Assembly: GCF_002999235.1 (NCBI RefSeq)
Contig: NZ_CP027236.1
Location: forward strand, 2,542,001-2,606,000
Direction: 5' to 3'
DNA length: 64,000 nucleotides
Source: Actinomyces sp. oral taxon 897
Lineage (GTDB): Bacteria; Actinomycetota; Actinomycetes; Actinomycetales; Actinomycetaceae
Part shown: positions 27,263 through 36,401 of the stretch, one piece after another
Layout: each line of letters starts with the position of its first letter
Numbering within the stretch: the stretch's first letter is position 1
The notes under the pieces: model-generated
What the model saw: the letters and a program-made list of their open reading frames with translations, nothing else
What the model was told of the DNA's origin: nothing
Databases searched by the model: none
Translations under genes and position numbers: made by a program

Positions 27263-28269
27263 GCCCACAGCGCCTCCAGCTCGGCGGCCCGGTGGTCGAT
27301 GGTGTGCTCGGCCAGGGTGCGGCGTCGGCCCGCCTCGCGCACGCCCTGGGCCCAGGCGGTGTCCGTGGCGGCCCGGCGGCACAGGTCCACCAGCTCCTCG
27401 GGGGAGTGGAAGACCAGGACCTCCCTGCCCGGCTCGTAGAGGTCGGCGACGTCGTCGCGGTCAATGAGCTCCAGCCCGCCGACGCCGGGGATCTCGTAGG
27501 TGCGCATGGTGAAGCCGTCCTGGCGGTCGTGGATATTGAGGCTGGCCACCGCGCCCGCCTGGATCCCGTAGGCCACCTGGCGGGGTACGTCCCGGTGGGA
27601 GGGGACCGGCGGGCGCCGGGCCAGCCAGGTGCGCGCCAGGTCCACCGGGTGGTGGGAGAAGGAGCGTCCGTAGGCCCGCACCGCCACCCCGGAGCGGTCC
27701 AGGTGGGCCAGCAGGGCGCCGCGCTGGCCGTAGTTGGCGCCGATGAACACCACCTCGTCGCTGGACCGGGGACGGTAGGGCAGGTGGGAGTCGTAGCCGT
27801 CGCGTACGTGGACGACGTGGGCGCCGCGCGCGGCCAGGGCGGCCGTGTCATGGGCGGAGTAGGAGGCCACCGGCCCGTGGGCCATGACCGCCTCGTAGCT
27901 GGTGCTCATCCGCTCGATCTCGTCGTAGACGAGGGTGACGGGGCGGGCCCCGACGTCGGCCACCGCCTCCCAGAAGTCCTCCTGCAGGACGTCGCCGCGG
28001 ATGACCAGCACCCGCTCGGGGCGGCTGGAGCGCACCGCCCGGGCCGCCCGGGCGCTGACCTGACGGGCCCAGCGCGCCTGTCCGTCCCCGCCCAGCCGGT
28101 CCACCAGCTCCACCCGGGCCTTGTGGCCCAGGCGGGCCAGGACGCCGCCCAGCTCGTCGTAGCGCAGGGTGCGGGTGGGGTGCCCCAGACGCCGGAACGC
28201 GCCCTCGTAGGCCTGCCAGTACCCGTGGAAGGACGGGGAGATAATGAGGAGGCGCGGGCTTGACAGCAT
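27259..28269 (-). CDS. CgeB-like GT1-type glycosyltransferase
   Basis: A 336-aa protein of the DUF3880/Glyco_trans_1_2 (CgeB-like) layout. The N-terminal strand LLIISPSFHGYWQAYEGAFR is followed by DVLQEDFWEAV and VTLVYDEIERM. The later half has VVFIGANYGQRGALL, ASLNIHDRQDGFTMRTYEIPG and VLVFHSPEELVDLC. First gene of the leftward operon. ATG 28269 and GTG 28272 are both possible starts; neither has a strong ribosome site. A clear promoter lies about 150 bases upstream. Confidence 0.82.
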   Translation of the reverse strand: MLSSPRLLIISPSFHGYWQAYEGAFRRLGHPTRTLRYDELGGVLARLGHKARVELVDRLGGDGQARWARQVSARAARAVRSSRPERVLVIRGDVLQEDFWEAVADVGARPVTLVYDEIERMSTSYEAVMAHGPVASYSAHDTAALAARGAHVVHVRDGYDSHLPYRPRSSDEVVFIGANYGQRGALLAHLDRSGVAVRAYGRSFSHHPVDLARTWLARRPPVPSHRDVPRQVAYGIQAGAVASLNIHDRQDGFTMRTYEIPGVGGLELIDRDDVADLYEPGREVLVFHSPEELVDLCRRAATDTAWAQGVREAGRRRTLAEHTIDHRAAELEALWA

Positions 28270-28416
28270 CACATCATCGTAACGGGTCCCCGGGCCTCCT
28301 ATGAACAGGCTGTGGACCCCGGCGACCCCTTCCGCGCTGGTGGAGGGCCCGGCGCTGACCAGGTTGGGGAGCGAGTGAGACCCCCGGCCGGACCAGGAGG
28401 AGGCAGGGCAAGACCG

Positions 28417-28453
28417 CTATGCGTATTATAACACATGAATATGGTGTAGATCT
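28417..28453 (-). promoter_or_regulatory. Promoter of the leftward glycan operon
   Basis: On the minus strand a perfect TATAAT (28430-28425) is preceded by TGT, an extended -10. The -35 region is poor. The surrounding 80 bases are strikingly AT-rich. This gives a leader of about 150 bases before the 28269 start, driving genes down to 15735. Confidence 0.65.
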
Positions 28454-28559
28454 CTCGCGGGATAAAGGCGATATCCTGTTCGTATCGTGACATTCTGCGC
28501 GCAGAGACGTGTTCCGTGCGAAGCGGGGATATTCACGCACAAGGTCGTGCCTGTGGGCC

Positions 28560-29522
28560 CTACCGGCGGGCCGGGGCGCGGTTGGCCGCCGGGACCCACC
28601 GCTCGGGGTGGGTCAGGAGGTGGTACTCCTCACGGGCCACCTCCACCGGACGCACCGGTGAGCCCGCCAGGCGGCGGGCCGTGTTCCACACCAGGTTGAC
28701 CGCGGTGGCGGCCGCCAGCCCGGCCTGGAGCCGCCACACACCGGCCTGCCCCTCCCACTTGCGCGCGTACCGCAGCCTGCCGTCCACCAGCCAGCCCCGA
28801 CGCCGTTCCGGGGCCGAGGAGGCACCCCCCTCGTGCCCCACCGACAGGCCGCCGAGCAGCACCGAGGGGACGCACAGCTCCCTCAGGCGCCGCTGGAGGT
28901 CCACCTCCTCGCAGTTCATGTAGAAGGACTCGTCCAGGCCGCCCACCGCGCGCCAGACGGCGGCAGGCACCAGCATGAGGGCCCCGATGACCCAGTCCAC
29001 CGCGGTGTCCCGCCCCGAGGCCGTGCGCGTGTCGTGCCCCACCGCCTCGTGCAGGGCCGGCAGGTGGCGCCACCGGGCCAGGGGGACCAGCCACTCGGTG
29101 ACCTGGTGGGCGGTGGTGGGGAAGTGGCGGCCCGGCCAGGAGGTCCGTCCTCCCGGGGCCAGCACGTCACAGGACACCAGCGCCGGCATCCAGGGGGCCG
29201 CGGCCGCCACCAGGCGGTCCAGCAGGTCCGGGGCGACCTCCAGGTCGGAGTTGAGCACCAGCAGCAGCTCCCCGGTGGCGGCGGCCGCGCCGGAGTTCAC
29301 GGCGGCCGCGAAGCCCCCGTTGCGCTCGCGGCGCACCACCCGCACGCCCTCGGTGGCGGGGAAGGGGGTGGGGGAGTGGTCGTCGGAGACAATGACCTCG
29401 TGCAGGTGGGGGGAGGCGCTGGCGCGCAGCGAGGTGACCAGGTCCTGCGCGGGGCCGGGATCCCCGTAGAAGGGGATGACGACGCTGACGGTCGGTGCGG
29501 TCCTCGTGCGGTGCTCAGGCAT
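28560..29522 (-). CDS. GT2-family glycosyltransferase
   Basis: A 320-aa GT-A enzyme. VSVVIPFYGDPGPAQDLVTS opens the fold, VIVSDDHSP follows, and LLLVLNSDLEVAPDLLDRL carries the DxD-like metal motif. NCEEVDLQRRLRE is the ED-type catalytic block of rhamnosyltransferase-like GT2 enzymes. A C-terminal amphipathic region (WRLQAGLAAATAVNLVWNT) may touch the membrane. It is separated from the operon to its left by the AT-rich promoter region and has its own start at ATG 29522. Confidence 0.88.
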   Translation of the reverse strand: MPEHRTRTAPTVSVVIPFYGDPGPAQDLVTSLRASASPHLHEVIVSDDHSPTPFPATEGVRVVRRERNGGFAAAVNSGAAAATGELLLVLNSDLEVAPDLLDRLVAAAAPWMPALVSCDVLAPGGRTSWPGRHFPTTAHQVTEWLVPLARWRHLPALHEAVGHDTRTASGRDTAVDWVIGALMLVPAAVWRAVGGLDESFYMNCEEVDLQRRLRELCVPSVLLGGLSVGHEGGASSAPERRRGWLVDGRLRYARKWEGQAGVWRLQAGLAAATAVNLVWNTARRLAGSPVRPVEVAREEYHLLTHPERWVPAANRAPARR

Positions 29523-29627
29523 TGCCGCATCGTATCGTGGAGGCGGCCTCCCGCCGCGGCAGCGCCCGGCACGGGCTGACCGGCCCCGCGGCGGCCGAAA
29601 GAGCAGGATGGAGCAGGAGGACGAGTG

Positions 29628-30596
29628 ATGGAGCCCCGACCCGTGAGACGTCGGCTGGGTGCCAGGGCCCAGGTCGGCCAGTTCAACTGGTACCGCAGGC
29701 AGGTGGCCGAGACGCGGATGCGCCCGGAGATGCGCCAGGTGGCGCGCGGCATGCGCCTGCCCCGCCTGCGCCTACGCCGTCGCGTCACCGGATCCGTGTG
29801 GGCGGTCACTATGGTGCGTGATGAGAAGGACATCCTGCCGAGCGTGATCACCCACCTGCTGGACCAGGGGGTGGACCACGTCCTGGTCGCCGACAACCTC
29901 TCCCAGGACGGGACCTACGAGTACCTGCGCGACCTGGCCCGCCGGGACCCCCGGGTGCACGTGGGGCGCGACACCACGGTCGCCTACTACCAGAGCGCCA
30001 AGATGTCCTACCTGGCCCGGGCCGCCTGGCGCGCGGGTGCCGACTGGGTGGTCCCCTTTGACGCCGACGAGCTGTGGTTCGCCCGTGAGGGGTCGCTGAC
30101 TCACTACCTGAGGGGTCTGGACGCCGACGTCGTGGGCGCGGACTGGTACGACATGGTCCTCCTGGACGATGGGCCGGTCGGTCCCACCTCCTCCTTCCTC
30201 CTGGACACCACCCCCAACCCCCTGGGCAAGGTCGCCTTCCGCTCCCACCCCCTGGCCCTGCTGGAGATCGGCAACCACGGCGTGGCCCGCGTGGGCACCT
30301 GGGCCCAGGACGGCCTGGCCGTGGCCCACGCCCGCTACCGCTCCCAGGAGCAGGTGGCCCGTAAGTTCCGCCAGGGGGCGCAGGCCCTGGCCGCCACTGG
30401 CCTGGACTCGCACTACGGGGGGCACTGGCGCCAGGGGGCGCAGGCCTCCGACGAGGAGCTGGCGCGCATGTGGGAGGGGATGCGCCGTGGTGAGCCCGAG
30501 CCGCGCGTCCACTGGTTCGCCACCGGGCCCATGGTGCGTGTCCGGCCGGTGTCCTGGTCCTGCTGGGAGCTGGAGGCGGCCGCGCCCCGGTCCTGA
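29628..30596 (+). CDS. GT2-like glycosyltransferase (Glyco_tranf_2_4 type)
   Basis: A 322-aa enzyme. The core WAVTMVRDEKDILPSVITHL, VLVADNLSQDGTYEYL and WVVPFDADELWF (metal-binding DADE) is typical of the family that includes DUF4422/GT92-like transferases. LGKVAFRSHPLALLEIGNHG follows, and HARYRSQEQVARKFRQGAQ lies near the C-terminus. ATG 29628 has AGGAGG 7 bases upstream. It is divergent from the GT2 gene on its left. Confidence 0.87.
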   Translation: MEPRPVRRRLGARAQVGQFNWYRRQVAETRMRPEMRQVARGMRLPRLRLRRRVTGSVWAVTMVRDEKDILPSVITHLLDQGVDHVLVADNLSQDGTYEYLRDLARRDPRVHVGRDTTVAYYQSAKMSYLARAAWRAGADWVVPFDADELWFAREGSLTHYLRGLDADVVGADWYDMVLLDDGPVGPTSSFLLDTTPNPLGKVAFRSHPLALLEIGNHGVARVGTWAQDGLAVAHARYRSQEQVARKFRQGAQALAATGLDSHYGGHWRQGAQASDEELARMWEGMRRGEPEPRVHWFATGPMVRVRPVSWSCWELEAAAPRS

Positions 30597-30683
30597 CCGG
30601 CGCGTCTACCCAGGCAGGCGCTCCTGGCGTCACGCGCCCCGGCCCCACGTGCGCGTGCCCGGGCCTTTAGCGCCCCTGAGTAC

Positions 30684-31547
30684 CTACCTCGCGTCGGCCT
30701 CGGGCGCGGGCGCCGGGGGCTGCCAGCCTCCCGGGACGTCGCGTACGTAGCTCCAGGCGGGGTCGTGGAACCAGGGCTCCCGCTGCCCGAAGGCACGCTG
30801 GTGGAAGTAGGGGGCGACGACGTCGGCGGGGTCGGTGCCCAGGACCGTGGCCAGGTAGCCGCCCCAGTAGGAGAAGGTGGAGTTGGCCAGGACCAGGCGC
30901 CGTGAGACGGCCAGGGCGGCGATGTCGTCGAACATGTTCGTGCCGGGACGGGTGAAGGAGGCCGAGGTGACCCCGGCCTCGTCCAGGGTGGGTGCGAGGT
31001 TGGCCTGGCACCAGGGCAGGTCGTCGGAGACCACCTGGACGTGGCCCAGGGGGGCCCGGGCGGCCTGGAGGGCGAGCGCGGCGGCCACGTAGGGCACGAT
31101 CCGTATCCCGAACTCCGCCTCGTGCACCGTGCCGTAGTAGTCCCCGCGGCGGACGTTGACCGTCAGCGTCCCCGGCGTGACCACCTCGCGCGCCGCGGCC
31201 AGGCGGTCGGTGAAGGACGGGGAGGACAGCAGCCGGGCGCGGGTGAAGTCGGTCAGGTCGGAGCGGGTGAAGTCGGAGTCGAAGCCCGCCCCCAGGCGGG
31301 CTATCCGGCGGTCGGTGACGTGCATGCGCCCGGGCAGACACAGCTCGGCCAGGGCCGGGAACTCGGCGACCCACGGCGCCTGGCTGGGAACCACCTGGAC
31401 GTAGGTCTGGGGGTTGCCCCGCCGCAGCGTGTGGGCCAGCATCCACAGGTACAGGTGGTTGCCGCCGTTGGTGGCCGCGTGGGCGTAGAGGACGTCGCGC
31501 GGACCCCGGCGCACCAGGCGGCGCAGCCGCCCCCGCAGATCGCTCAT
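30684..31547 (-). CDS. GT11-like alpha-1,2-fucosyltransferase
   Basis: A 287-aa protein. The nucleotide-binding block VNVRRGDYYG matches the HxRRGDY-type motif of GT11/GT23 fucosyltransferases. GHVQVVSDDLPWCQANL, MFDDIAALAVSRRLVLANST and FSYWGGYLA match the later GT11 motifs. The N-terminus (HAATNGGNHLYLWMLAHTL) fits the GNQxFxY-like start, altered here. ATG 31547 has AGGGAGG upstream; the longer upstream frame is not coding-like. GDP-fucose is the expected donor. It is convergent with the 29628 gene. Confidence 0.85.
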   Translation of the reverse strand: MSDLRGRLRRLVRRGPRDVLYAHAATNGGNHLYLWMLAHTLRRGNPQTYVQVVPSQAPWVAEFPALAELCLPGRMHVTDRRIARLGAGFDSDFTRSDLTDFTRARLLSSPSFTDRLAAAREVVTPGTLTVNVRRGDYYGTVHEAEFGIRIVPYVAAALALQAARAPLGHVQVVSDDLPWCQANLAPTLDEAGVTSASFTRPGTNMFDDIAALAVSRRLVLANSTFSYWGGYLATVLGTDPADVVAPYFHQRAFGQREPWFHDPAWSYVRDVPGGWQPPAPAPEADAR

Positions 31548-31863
31548 GTGGTCCCTCCCTGCCGTGTGCCGCTCCCGGCGCGCCCGGGGCGCTCGTGGGT
31601 CTGACGGTGGCATCCTTTCACAGCGGCCGGGTCCCCGGAGGTGCCCGGCCTCAGCTGTCTGGTCACCGGAGATGCGTCCCACAGTGGGACCGCCCGGACG
31701 GCGTCGGACCTGGCGCCTCAGACCTGGGGCGTCGGACCTGGCGCGCCCTGGCCCTTGCCCCCGCGCCCGCTGTGACCTATTCCTGTCGCGGCGTCGGTAA
31801 CCCAGCCGATACTCTTCACCCCGGACCACACAGGGCCGCGACGGCGGCCGGGAAAGGAGCGTC

Positions 31864-33864
31864 GTGAGGACACTCGGGGCGTACCGCCACTACATGGGGG
31901 TGCTCTTCAGGCGCGGTGAGCGCTGGCGCCTGGCCGTCTCGGTGGCGGGCAGTATCGGGATCGCCCTGCTTGACACGCTGTCGGTCCTGCTCGTCTCGCC
32001 CCTGATCCAGGCCATGGGCGACAGCTGGCGGCAGGGCACCGCCGGGACCGTGGCCCGGATGCTGGGGCTGACCACCCAGACGAGCCTGGTCGCCTCCCTG
32101 CTGGCCATGGTCATCGGCGGCTTCGTCCTCAAGGACCTGGCGGCCGTCGCCTTCAACTGGTGGTCCCTGGGGTTCACCGCGAGCGTGCGCACCAGGGCCC
32201 AGGTGGAGATGACCGAGTACTACATGCGTCTGCCCTACTACCACCACGCCCACCTGGGCCTGGCGGTGATCCTGCGCAAGACCATGGTGACGGTGGCCCA
32301 GGCCTACGGCGCCTTTGCCAACTCGGTCATCGGGATATTCGTCCAGATATTCTCGGTGGCACTCATGGTGACGGCGCTGCTGGTCTCCTCCCCGCTGATC
32401 ACCCTGACCCTCCTGGCGTTCCTGGGGGTCGCCGGGGTCGTCTTCCTGCGGATTATTAAGCCGGTCAACCAGCGGCTGGGGCGTGAGCAGGTCGAGCTCA
32501 GTGAGAAGAGCTACGGCCTGGCGATCGACGCCTTCGGTGCCATTAAGGAGACCCAGCTGCGCAACTCCTACGAGTACTTTATGCGCAGCATGACCGGGCC
32601 CATCCGTCGGGGCGCGCAGATCGAGCGGGTGTCGGGGTTCGTCTCCGCCCTGCCCAAGCAGACCATGGAGATCCTGTTCATGCTGGGGCTGGGGGTCGTC
32701 TTCGCGGTCTCCGCGGGCGACGGGGTGTCCTCGGACATGCTCGCCACCATTGCCCTCCTGGTGGCGGCGGCCTTCCGCCTGCTGCCCACGGTGGCCGGGC
32801 TCATGGGCTCCGTCGCCAATATCCGCCACGCCGAGGCCGGTACCAGGGAGTACGTGGAGTCCAGGCTCGCCTCCCTGCGCCCGGGGGCGGTGCCCGCGCC
32901 CGTGTCCAACGAGGGCGTGGTCCCCATGGCGCTGACCAGCGAGCTGGTGGTCGACGGCGTCCACTTCTCCTACTCCCCCCAGGGCCCCGAGATCCTCACC
33001 GGTATCAACCTGCGTGTTCCCGTCGGCAGCACGGTGGCGTTCGTCGGCTCCTCGGGCGCGGGAAAGTCCACGCTCCTGGACGTCATTATGGGGCTCCAGA
33101 CCCCCACCCAGGGTCGTCTGCTGGCCGACGGCGTCGACGTGTCCACGAATATGCTGGGGTGGCAGCGCAATATCGGCGTGGTCCCCCAGGAGGTGTTCCT
33201 CACCGGTCGTACCATCGCGGAGAACGTGGCCTTTGACGAGGAGATGGAGGATATTGACGAGCAGCGGGTGCTGCGGGCCCTGAAGCGGGCCGATATCCTG
33301 GACTTCGTCCAGGACCAGCCCGAGGGTATCTGGTCCCGTTTCGGTGAGGGGGGGCGGCGCCTGTCCGGCGGCCAGCGCCAGCGGGTGGGGATCGCTCGGG
33401 CACTGTACCGCGAGCCCAGGATCCTGGTCCTGGACGAGGCCACCAGCGCCCTGGACAATGAGACCGAGGCCCGCATTGCCAGCACTATTGCTGAGCTGGG
33501 TGATGACATTACCGTCATTATCGTGGCCCACCGCCTGTCCACCGTGAAGGACGCCGACATGATCGCCTTCCTGGCCGACGGGCGGGTGGACGCCGTCGGC
33601 ACCTTTGCCGAGCTCCTGGATATCTCCGAGGGGTTCAGGACCCTGGCCGAGCTGGGCGACCTGGGCCAGACGGTGTCCGCCGCCCGGCAGGCCGCCGGTC
33701 AGGTTGCGCAGGGCCCGGCCGCACAGGGGGTTACCAAGAGTCCGGCTGCCGCCGGTCAGGCCGTGAGCCCGGTTGCCGTGAGCCCGGCGCCCGTCCAGGC
33801 GGACGCCCCTAGCGGGGCGGCACCGGTAGACTCCGACACGGTTCCTGCCACGACGCAGGCCTGA
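31864..33864 (+). CDS. ABC exporter, probable lipid-linked oligosaccharide flippase
   Basis: A 666-aa half-transporter: six membrane helices in residues 15-320, then an ATPase domain with Walker A GSSGAGKSTLLDVIMG, signature RLSGGQRQRVGIARAL, Walker B ILVLDEATSALDN and H-loop VAHRLSTVKDADM. It resembles PglK/MsbA-type exporters. A 60-residue Ala/Val/Gln-rich disordered tail follows. GTG 31864 is preceded by GGAAAGGAG. In a locus with no Wzx-type flippase this is the likely translocator of the finished lipid-linked unit. A GT2 gene follows after 23 bases. Confidence 0.9.
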   Translation: MRTLGAYRHYMGVLFRRGERWRLAVSVAGSIGIALLDTLSVLLVSPLIQAMGDSWRQGTAGTVARMLGLTTQTSLVASLLAMVIGGFVLKDLAAVAFNWWSLGFTASVRTRAQVEMTEYYMRLPYYHHAHLGLAVILRKTMVTVAQAYGAFANSVIGIFVQIFSVALMVTALLVSSPLITLTLLAFLGVAGVVFLRIIKPVNQRLGREQVELSEKSYGLAIDAFGAIKETQLRNSYEYFMRSMTGPIRRGAQIERVSGFVSALPKQTMEILFMLGLGVVFAVSAGDGVSSDMLATIALLVAAAFRLLPTVAGLMGSVANIRHAEAGTREYVESRLASLRPGAVPAPVSNEGVVPMALTSELVVDGVHFSYSPQGPEILTGINLRVPVGSTVAFVGSSGAGKSTLLDVIMGLQTPTQGRLLADGVDVSTNMLGWQRNIGVVPQEVFLTGRTIAENVAFDEEMEDIDEQRVLRALKRADILDFVQDQPEGIWSRFGEGGRRLSGGQRQRVGIARALYREPRILVLDEATSALDNETEARIASTIAELGDDITVIIVAHRLSTVKDADMIAFLADGRVDAVGTFAELLDISEGFRTLAELGDLGQTVSAARQAAGQVAQGPAAQGVTKSPAAAGQAVSPVAVSPAPVQADAPSGAAPVDSDTVPATTQA

Positions 33865-33887
33865 GCTTGAGGAAGAGGGAGAAACGG

Positions 33888-34871
33888 ATGGGGTCAGGGC
33901 AGGACACGGGGCGCGCAGACGACCAGAAGGCGCCCGAGGTCAGCGTGGTCATCCCGGCCCGTAACGCCCAGGGGATGATCAAGGACCAGCTGGAGGCGCT
34001 TACGCTCCAGCAGACCGACCGGCCCTTTGAGGTCATTGTGGTGGTCAACGGCTGTACGGACCGCACCGAGGAGGAGGCCCGCTCCTTCTCCGGGCGCCTG
34101 AACCTGCGCGTCATCCACTCCGAGCCCGGCTACTCCAGCTCACGCAACGCCGGTGCGCTGGCTGCCCGCTCCCACGTCGTGCTCTTCTGCGACGCCGACG
34201 ACGCCGCCACCCCCACCTGGGTGGAGGCCCTGTCCTCCGCCGTCGAGAGGCGTCACGGGATCGTGGGAGGGTTCTTCGGCTACAGGCGCTTTAACACCCC
34301 CGGCGCGTGCCGGGCCTACGGGTTCGACCCCGCCTCCCCCGACGGCCCGGAGGCGCTCATGGGGGAGGACGAGTTCAAGGACGCCCGCTCGGTCTCCGGG
34401 GGGAACTTCGGGGTGTGGCGGGAGGACTACCTGCGTGTGGGGGGTCTGGACAACTCCTACCGCGGCGGCCTGGAGGAGACGGACTTCTGCCACCGCGCCC
34501 GTCAGCAGGGGATCCCCGTCGTCTTCTGCCAGGACGCGCGCATTGAGGTGCGCCTGCGCTCGGTGGCCTCACGCGCCTTCTGGCAGCAGCGGGGCTACGC
34601 CGTCAACAAGATCCTGTTCGTCGCCCGCACCGACCGCGAGAAGGGCCCCTTCGCCCACGACGTGCCCCGCAAGTTCAATGTCTCCTTCAAGTGGTCCCTC
34701 AAGGCGCTGGCGCGCAGCGGTGCCGCCGCACTGGCCTACCCGGTGGCGGACCCGGGGCGGCGCATAAAGATCCTTCACGACCTGGGCGGACACCTGGGGA
34801 GCGTGGAGGGGCACCTGAAGTACCGGGTCCTGGGACGCGTCCCACCTCGTCGGCTCCTGCGTCGGCGCTGA
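33888..34871 (+). CDS. GT2-family glycosyltransferase
   Basis: A 327-aa GT-A enzyme. VSVVIPARNAQGMIKDQLEA and VIVVVNGCTDRTEEEA open the fold, and HVVLFCDADDAATPTWVEAL carries the DxD. GGNFGVWREDYLRVGGLD and EETDFCHRARQQG form the acceptor/catalytic block. The C-terminus is basic (PPRRLLRRR) and may bind the membrane. ATG 33888 has GGAG 6 bases upstream. Co-transcribed with the flippase-type ABC gene before it. Confidence 0.9.
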   Translation: MGSGQDTGRADDQKAPEVSVVIPARNAQGMIKDQLEALTLQQTDRPFEVIVVVNGCTDRTEEEARSFSGRLNLRVIHSEPGYSSSRNAGALAARSHVVLFCDADDAATPTWVEALSSAVERRHGIVGGFFGYRRFNTPGACRAYGFDPASPDGPEALMGEDEFKDARSVSGGNFGVWREDYLRVGGLDNSYRGGLEETDFCHRARQQGIPVVFCQDARIEVRLRSVASRAFWQQRGYAVNKILFVARTDREKGPFAHDVPRKFNVSFKWSLKALARSGAAALAYPVADPGRRIKILHDLGGHLGSVEGHLKYRVLGRVPPRRLLRRR

Positions 34872-34979
34872 GGCCGGGTGCCGGGCTCGGACCCTGCTGA
34901 GGACAGGCGCGTTCAGTTCCCGGGACACTGACCCCTGGGTCCGCACGGATTGGTCGTACGGAATGGTTTGTGGCGCAAA

Positions 34980-35075
34980 GTTGCACATTCATCTTGGGGG
35001 CGCTGTCGGGGTGCTGGCGGTATTCCAACGGTTTCCCGGTCTGGGAGGCGGCCGGGACAAGGATGAATGTGCAAC
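34980..35075. mobile_element. 96-bp inverted-repeat element X
   Basis: Begins GTTGCACATTC and ends GAATGTGCAAC (perfect 11-bp inverted ends, extended by ATC/GAT). Exactly 96 bp, like its tandem neighbour at 35085-35180. The interiors share ATTCC..CGGTTT. No coding capacity. Confidence 0.7.
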
Positions 35076-35106
35076 GGCGTCCTCGTTGCACATTCATCCC
35101 TGTTTT
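35061..35106 (+). terminator. Hairpin formed by abutting repeat ends, followed by T-run
   Basis: GGATGAATGTGCAAC and its exact reverse complement are separated by 9 bases, and are followed by CCTGTTTTT. This is a canonical intrinsic-terminator layout for rightward transcription from the GT2 gene. It is made by the facing ends of the two 96-bp elements. Confidence 0.55.
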
Positions 35107-35180
35107 TGGCCCCTGCTCGGTTGGCGGATCCGCGTGATTCCGCCGGTTTTTGATCGGTGATTGTAGAAAGAATGTGCAAC
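35085..35180. mobile_element. 96-bp inverted-repeat element Y
   Basis: Second copy, also 96 bp, with the same GTTGCACATTC/GAATGTGCAAC ends, starting 9 bases after element X. The interior is diverged from X apart from a short shared block. Confidence 0.7.
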
Positions 35181-35388
35181 TCGACCGTGGCGCGTCGCTC
35201 GCGAGGTTAACCAGCGGCGCAAGCCCGACGTCAAGAGGTACGCCGGATCATCCCCGCGGCCGGGGCCTGCGGCAATCTGCCGACGCCCACCCTGAGACGT
35301 CCGCGTCCTGCTCCTGCGGCCGCGTCCTGCTCCTGCGGCCGGGGCCTGTGCGCGGTCCGGGCAGGTGCCTGGTCCTGATTCGCCTCCG

Positions 35389-35994
35389 TCACGCGGTTCC
35401 CAGGAGCGTGGTGAGCTCGTTGGCGAAGGAGACGATCTCCTCCTGAGTCACCTTGGTGCTGTCCGCAGTCGCCTGGACCAGGCCGTCCTCGGTCTTGAGG
35501 AAGCAGACGATCGAGTTCTTGGAGGCGGAGGGGGTGCCGCACTTGCCGGTACCCGCGGGGACGGCGTCGCTCAGATCCGCCACGCGCTGGTCGTAGACGG
35601 AGGAGGTACGGAACTCCACCCCCATCTTGCGTCCCGCGCTGCTGTAGGTGTGGATACTGCTGTCGCTCTGCTTGTCGAGGGTCCAGCCGTTGACCTCCTG
35701 GGGGAAGTCGCGACCGTTCATAGCCGCGATGACGGTGCCCTCGGCAGCGGGAGTGGCCGTGGAGGCCGCCGGCTTGGAGCTGGTGGAGGCGGACGGCGCC
35801 GAGGAGGCAGGGTGCGACGGCGTCGGGCTGGCAGCGGGAGCGGCGCTTGTTGCGACCGTAGAGGCCGAGGAGGAGTCTGGAGAGGAGGGGGAAGGGCTGG
35901 CGGTGGTCTCGCCTGAGGAACCGCAGGCGGCCAGGGGCAGAGCCAGGGCTGAGACGGCGAGAAAAGTAGTGAACTTAGGAGTACGCATGTGCAT
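35389..35994 (-). CDS. Secreted lipoprotein, Ser/Pro/Ala-rich linker
   Basis: A 201-aa protein with signal peptide FLAVSALALPLAAC (lipobox LAAC). A Ser/Pro/Ala linker spans residues 28-90. The C-terminal domain (about 95-201) contains FPQEVNGWTLDKQ, two cysteines (GKCGTPSASKNSIVCFL) that may pair, and a closing helix VTQEEIVSFANELTTLLG. I do not recognise the domain. ATG 35994 or the ATG two codons later could be the start. Confidence 0.82.
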   Translation of the reverse strand: MHMRTPKFTTFLAVSALALPLAACGSSGETTASPSPSSPDSSSASTVATSAAPAASPTPSHPASSAPSASTSSKPAASTATPAAEGTVIAAMNGRDFPQEVNGWTLDKQSDSSIHTYSSAGRKMGVEFRTSSVYDQRVADLSDAVPAGTGKCGTPSASKNSIVCFLKTEDGLVQATADSTKVTQEEIVSFANELTTLLGTA

Positions 35995-36401
35995 AAGTAT
36001 ATAGGAGGCGACTGATGATGTGGGGATGCGTAGTGCCTGGGCGATTCGTGCGCTCTAGTGGGATGTATACCGCACTCTTGGTCGGGTGAGGGCCTAAGGG
36101 CGGTCGGGCGAGGGGTGGCCAGGCTGCGTGCGCTGGTGGTCGCTGAGGGGGGCCCGAGGGGCGGTCGGGTGAGGGCCCGAGGCGTCAGAGCGCGGTCCCG
36201 CTACCAGCACTGGCAGCCACGGGCTCGGGCGGATGAGGTAACGACGGGCCTCGCGCCAGAGCAGTCGGTGGCTGTCCCACAGGGCGCAGAAAGGGAGGTA
36301 TTGGCCGCGCCCACCCGCTCGGGGCAACGGGAGGAGCCCTGCCCCGGAAGGGCGTGCGGGTGCCGCGCCCACCCGCTCGGGGCCACCGGTAGCCTGGGTG
36401 C
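35995..36401. other. Intergenic region with short spaced repeats
   Basis: No gene seen. GCGGTCGGGYGAGGG occurs at 36100 and 36161 (61 bp apart), and CCGCGCCCACCCGCTCGGGG at 36305 and 36363 (58 bp apart). The left edge (ATAAGTATATAGG) is AT-rich and may hold the lipoprotein promoter on the minus strand. Confidence 0.5.

Noticed and set aside
31816..33531. A 571-codon leftward open frame opposite the ABC exporter
   Set aside because: Antisense to clear Walker and signature motifs; biased composition.
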